6,659 bases of DNA. Origin: Pseudomonadota bacterium. Its GTDB lineage: Bacteria > Pseudomonadota > Alphaproteobacteria > Micropepsales > Micropepsaceae. Under the pieces are notes generated by a model. It saw only the letters and a program-made list of their open reading frames with translations. It ran no database searches and had not been told where the DNA came from. Where the stretch lies: the NCBI GenBank assembly GCA_021817355.1, contig JAKAVI010000114.1, positions 1 through 6,659 of the forward strand, written 5' to 3'. A program made the translations under genes and the position numbers. Shown here piece after piece: positions 5,729-6,659 of this stretch (within the stretch, counting starts at the first letter, position 1; each line of letters opens with the position of its first letter).

Positions 5729-6255
5729 CAGAGCCCGTCCCTGCGGTTATATTCAAGCTCGCGCTTGTTCAGCTGCAGCCCGGCGAGCAACTGATAGTCA
5801 AAGGCCATCTTGTCGAGCGCGACATGGATCTCGGCAGAGCTGATATGATCGCTAAAAATCGCCGTGGTCTGGCCAGGGGCAAAGTGGAAGCGGATCGTGA
5901 AGATGCGCTTGGCGGTAATGTCTGCACCGCTGTGGATTGCCACAAAATAAGGAACGCTATAGGTGACGGCCGTCGCCGACGGGCCCCGGGTGGCACGGAA
6001 ATGCAGGGCCAATGTGGAATCGACGATGCGGGTCTTGTTATGCAGGGTGCAGTCGGTACTTACCCCGGTCAGTTCTACCCGGTAAAGCATGTGCGCCGGG
6101 TCCTCGCTGGCACCCGGGGCAAATTTGGTCAGGGACGATGCATCGACGAGGCCGGCGGCCGTCGGGCAGGAAGGATTAACATTGCTCGCGCAGCCCGACA
6201 GGGCTGCACAGGCGGCCAGAGCCGCGAAGGCTGACAGCAGAACTTTGCGCAACAT
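5728..6255 (-). CDS. Small putative lipoprotein upstream of argS
   Basis: 175 residues from ATG 6253-6255, preceded by GAGAG as a close ribosome site. The N-terminus MLRKVLLSAFAALAACAALSGC is a lipoprotein signal peptide: basic n-region, hydrophobic h-region and LSGC lipobox with Cys22, followed by Ala at +2, which favours outer-membrane sorting. The mature part starts ASNVNPSCPTAAGLVDASSL and is beta-rich, with a repeated pattern of alternating hydrophobics (RVELTGVSTDCTLHNKTRI, LHFRATRG, YSVPYFVAIHSGA, RIFTIRFHFAPGQT) and a C-terminal FDYQLLAGLQLNKRELEYNR. No enzyme motif is recognised. By memory, related uncharacterised lipoproteins occur in Acetobacteraceae and relatives. A longer reading frame reaching 6552 is rejected because the upstream part has no signal peptide and covers the divergent ispH start. 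Its stop overlaps the argS start by one base. Confidence 0.8.
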   Translation of the reverse strand: MLRKVLLSAFAALAACAALSGCASNVNPSCPTAAGLVDASSLTKFAPGASEDPAHMLYRVELTGVSTDCTLHNKTRIVDSTLALHFRATRGPSATAVTYSVPYFVAIHSGADITAKRIFTIRFHFAPGQTTAIFSDHISSAEIHVALDKMAFDYQLLAGLQLNKRELEYNRRDGL

Positions 6256-6287
6256 ATCTCTCACATTCGATCCGGCAGCGTGGGGGC

Positions 6288-6293
6288 ATGATA
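6288..6293 (-). promoter_or_regulatory. Possible -10 box for the lipoprotein-argS unit
   Basis: On the minus strand the bases read TATCAT, five of six matches to TATAAT, about 33 bases before the ATG. No good -35 is seen at 16-18 bases upstream, so this is only a weak candidate. Confidence 0.2.
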
Positions 6294-6344
6294 CCCTGCG
6301 CGCCGAATGGCTTGCCCTGCGGCAGGGGACCATCCCACTTCCGC

Positions 6345-6373
6345 TTGACTTTTCAGATGCCCGGGCCGACTCC
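6345..6373 (+). promoter_or_regulatory. Possible promoter for ispH
   Basis: TTGACT at 6345-6350 matches a -35 well. The hexamer at normal spacing (GACTCC at 6368-6373) is a poor -10. Alphaproteobacterial promoters are loosely conserved, so this is a weak guess from a single good hexamer. It lies 70 bases before the ispH start. Confidence 0.25.
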
Positions 6374-6423
6374 ATGGCCAAGTCCCGCGGGCGCGGGACT
6401 GTAACCAAGCGGATCAGCCATGG
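6372..6423 (+). promoter_or_regulatory. Inverted-repeat structure in the ispH leader, overlapping the start codon
   Basis: Two elements are visible. AGTCCCGC (6381-6388) pairs perfectly with GCGGGACT (6393-6400) around a 4-base loop. Outside it, CCATGGC (6372-6378) pairs perfectly with GCCATGG (6417-6423), which contains the proposed ispH ATG. If both form, the start codon and the weak ribosome site AGCGGA would sit in or beside a closed structure. This suggests possible translational control. It could also be a DNA operator or chance. Confidence 0.35.
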
Positions 6424-6659
6424 GAAGCGCAGACCATCTTCGCGAGGGCCTCTCGCCGTCATCGGACAAACCGCATCTGACCCTTTTGCTTGCCGCCCCC
6501 CGGGGCTTTTGTGCCGGCGTCGAGCGGGCGATCCGGATCGTCGAGCTGGCACTCGAAAAATATGGTGCCCCGGTCTATGTGCGCCATGAGATCGTCCACA
6601 ATCGCTTTGTGGTTGAACGCCTCGAAAAGCTCGGCGCTGTCTTTGTCGAGGAGCTGAAC
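6420..6659 (+). CDS. ispH: 4-hydroxy-3-methylbut-2-enyl diphosphate reductase (IspH/LytB), N-terminal part
   Basis: First 80 residues; the gene runs off the right edge. IspH is the 4Fe-4S enzyme that makes IPP and DMAPP in the last step of the MEP isoprenoid pathway. The visible sequence [17 protein letters not shown] contains the first cluster-ligand cysteine (C31, equal to Cys12 of E. coli). [19 protein letters not shown] contains the substrate-binding His60 (equal to His41 of E. coli). The match to the family N-terminus is unmistakable. The ATG at 6420 leaves a 19-residue extension before the point where E. coli IspH begins, with a weak ribosome site (AGCGGA). No in-frame ATG lies nearer the conserved core, so a short extension is likely real. 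It is divergent from the lipoprotein-argS unit. Confidence 0.93.
   Translation, partial: MGSADHLREGLSPSSDKPHLTLLLAAPRGFCAGVERAIRIVELALEKYGAPVYVRHEIVHNRFVVERLEKLGAVFVEELN

Noticed and set aside
6256..6552. N-terminal extension of the lipoprotein frame
   Set aside because: The extension is antisense to the ispH start region, Arg/Pro-rich, and would bury the lipoprotein signal peptide at the interior.
1..6659. CRISPR array, tRNA, rRNA
   Set aside because: No regularly spaced repeats and no tRNA or rRNA signature found by reading either strand.

Overview
This window looks like a piece of an alphaproteobacterial chromosome. The right third carries core genes in a GC-rich, typically alphaproteobacterial style: arginyl-tRNA synthetase with a small lipoprotein gene in front of it, and the beginning of ispH. 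By memory of the families, the argS and ispH sequences resemble those of Sphingomonadales or Rhodospirillales/Acetobacteraceae, but the genus cannot be fixed from here. The left part is an accessory region with more mixed base composition, small genes, phage-defence-type genes and decayed insertion sequences.

Layout, left to right. Positions 2-829 (+) hold the C-terminal part of a DUF262/DUF1524 (GmrSD-like) HNH protein that runs in from the left edge. A roughly 101-residue small protein of unknown function (826-1131, +) overlaps its stop codon through a TTGA junction. After a GC-rich hairpin comes a HEPN-type Abi family protein (1241-1909, +). Just past its stop is a short stretch that re-encodes the C-terminus of the 826-1131 protein, followed by a 70-residue helical protein (1944-2156, +). 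An intact queD (2228-2614, +) is followed by a queC remnant (2643-2940) with four in-frame stop codons. That remnant is cut off by a fragment of an IS630-family element (about 2941-3300, transposase on -). A fragment of an ISAs1-family transposase (about 3328-3850, +) comes next. A short stretch with no recognisable gene (3851-3964) leads to the 3' end of argS.

On the right, the lipoprotein gene and argS form a two-gene minus-strand unit with a 1-base overlap (TGATG). ispH is divergent from them across a 164-base intergenic region that contains a perfect 8-bp hairpin and a longer-range pairing that could cover the ispH start codon.

How the genes fit together: the left part reads as a small defence-type or accessory island abutting a conserved housekeeping block. 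The DUF262 protein and the Abi protein belong to families known for phage resistance. queD plus the dead queC is what remains of a 7-deazaguanine (preQ0) pathway operon, whose product could have served tRNA queuosine or DNA modification. No complete new system is demonstrated. The most notable items are the repeated C-terminal coding relic around the Abi gene, the queD/queC* pair, and the possible occlusion of the ispH start codon.
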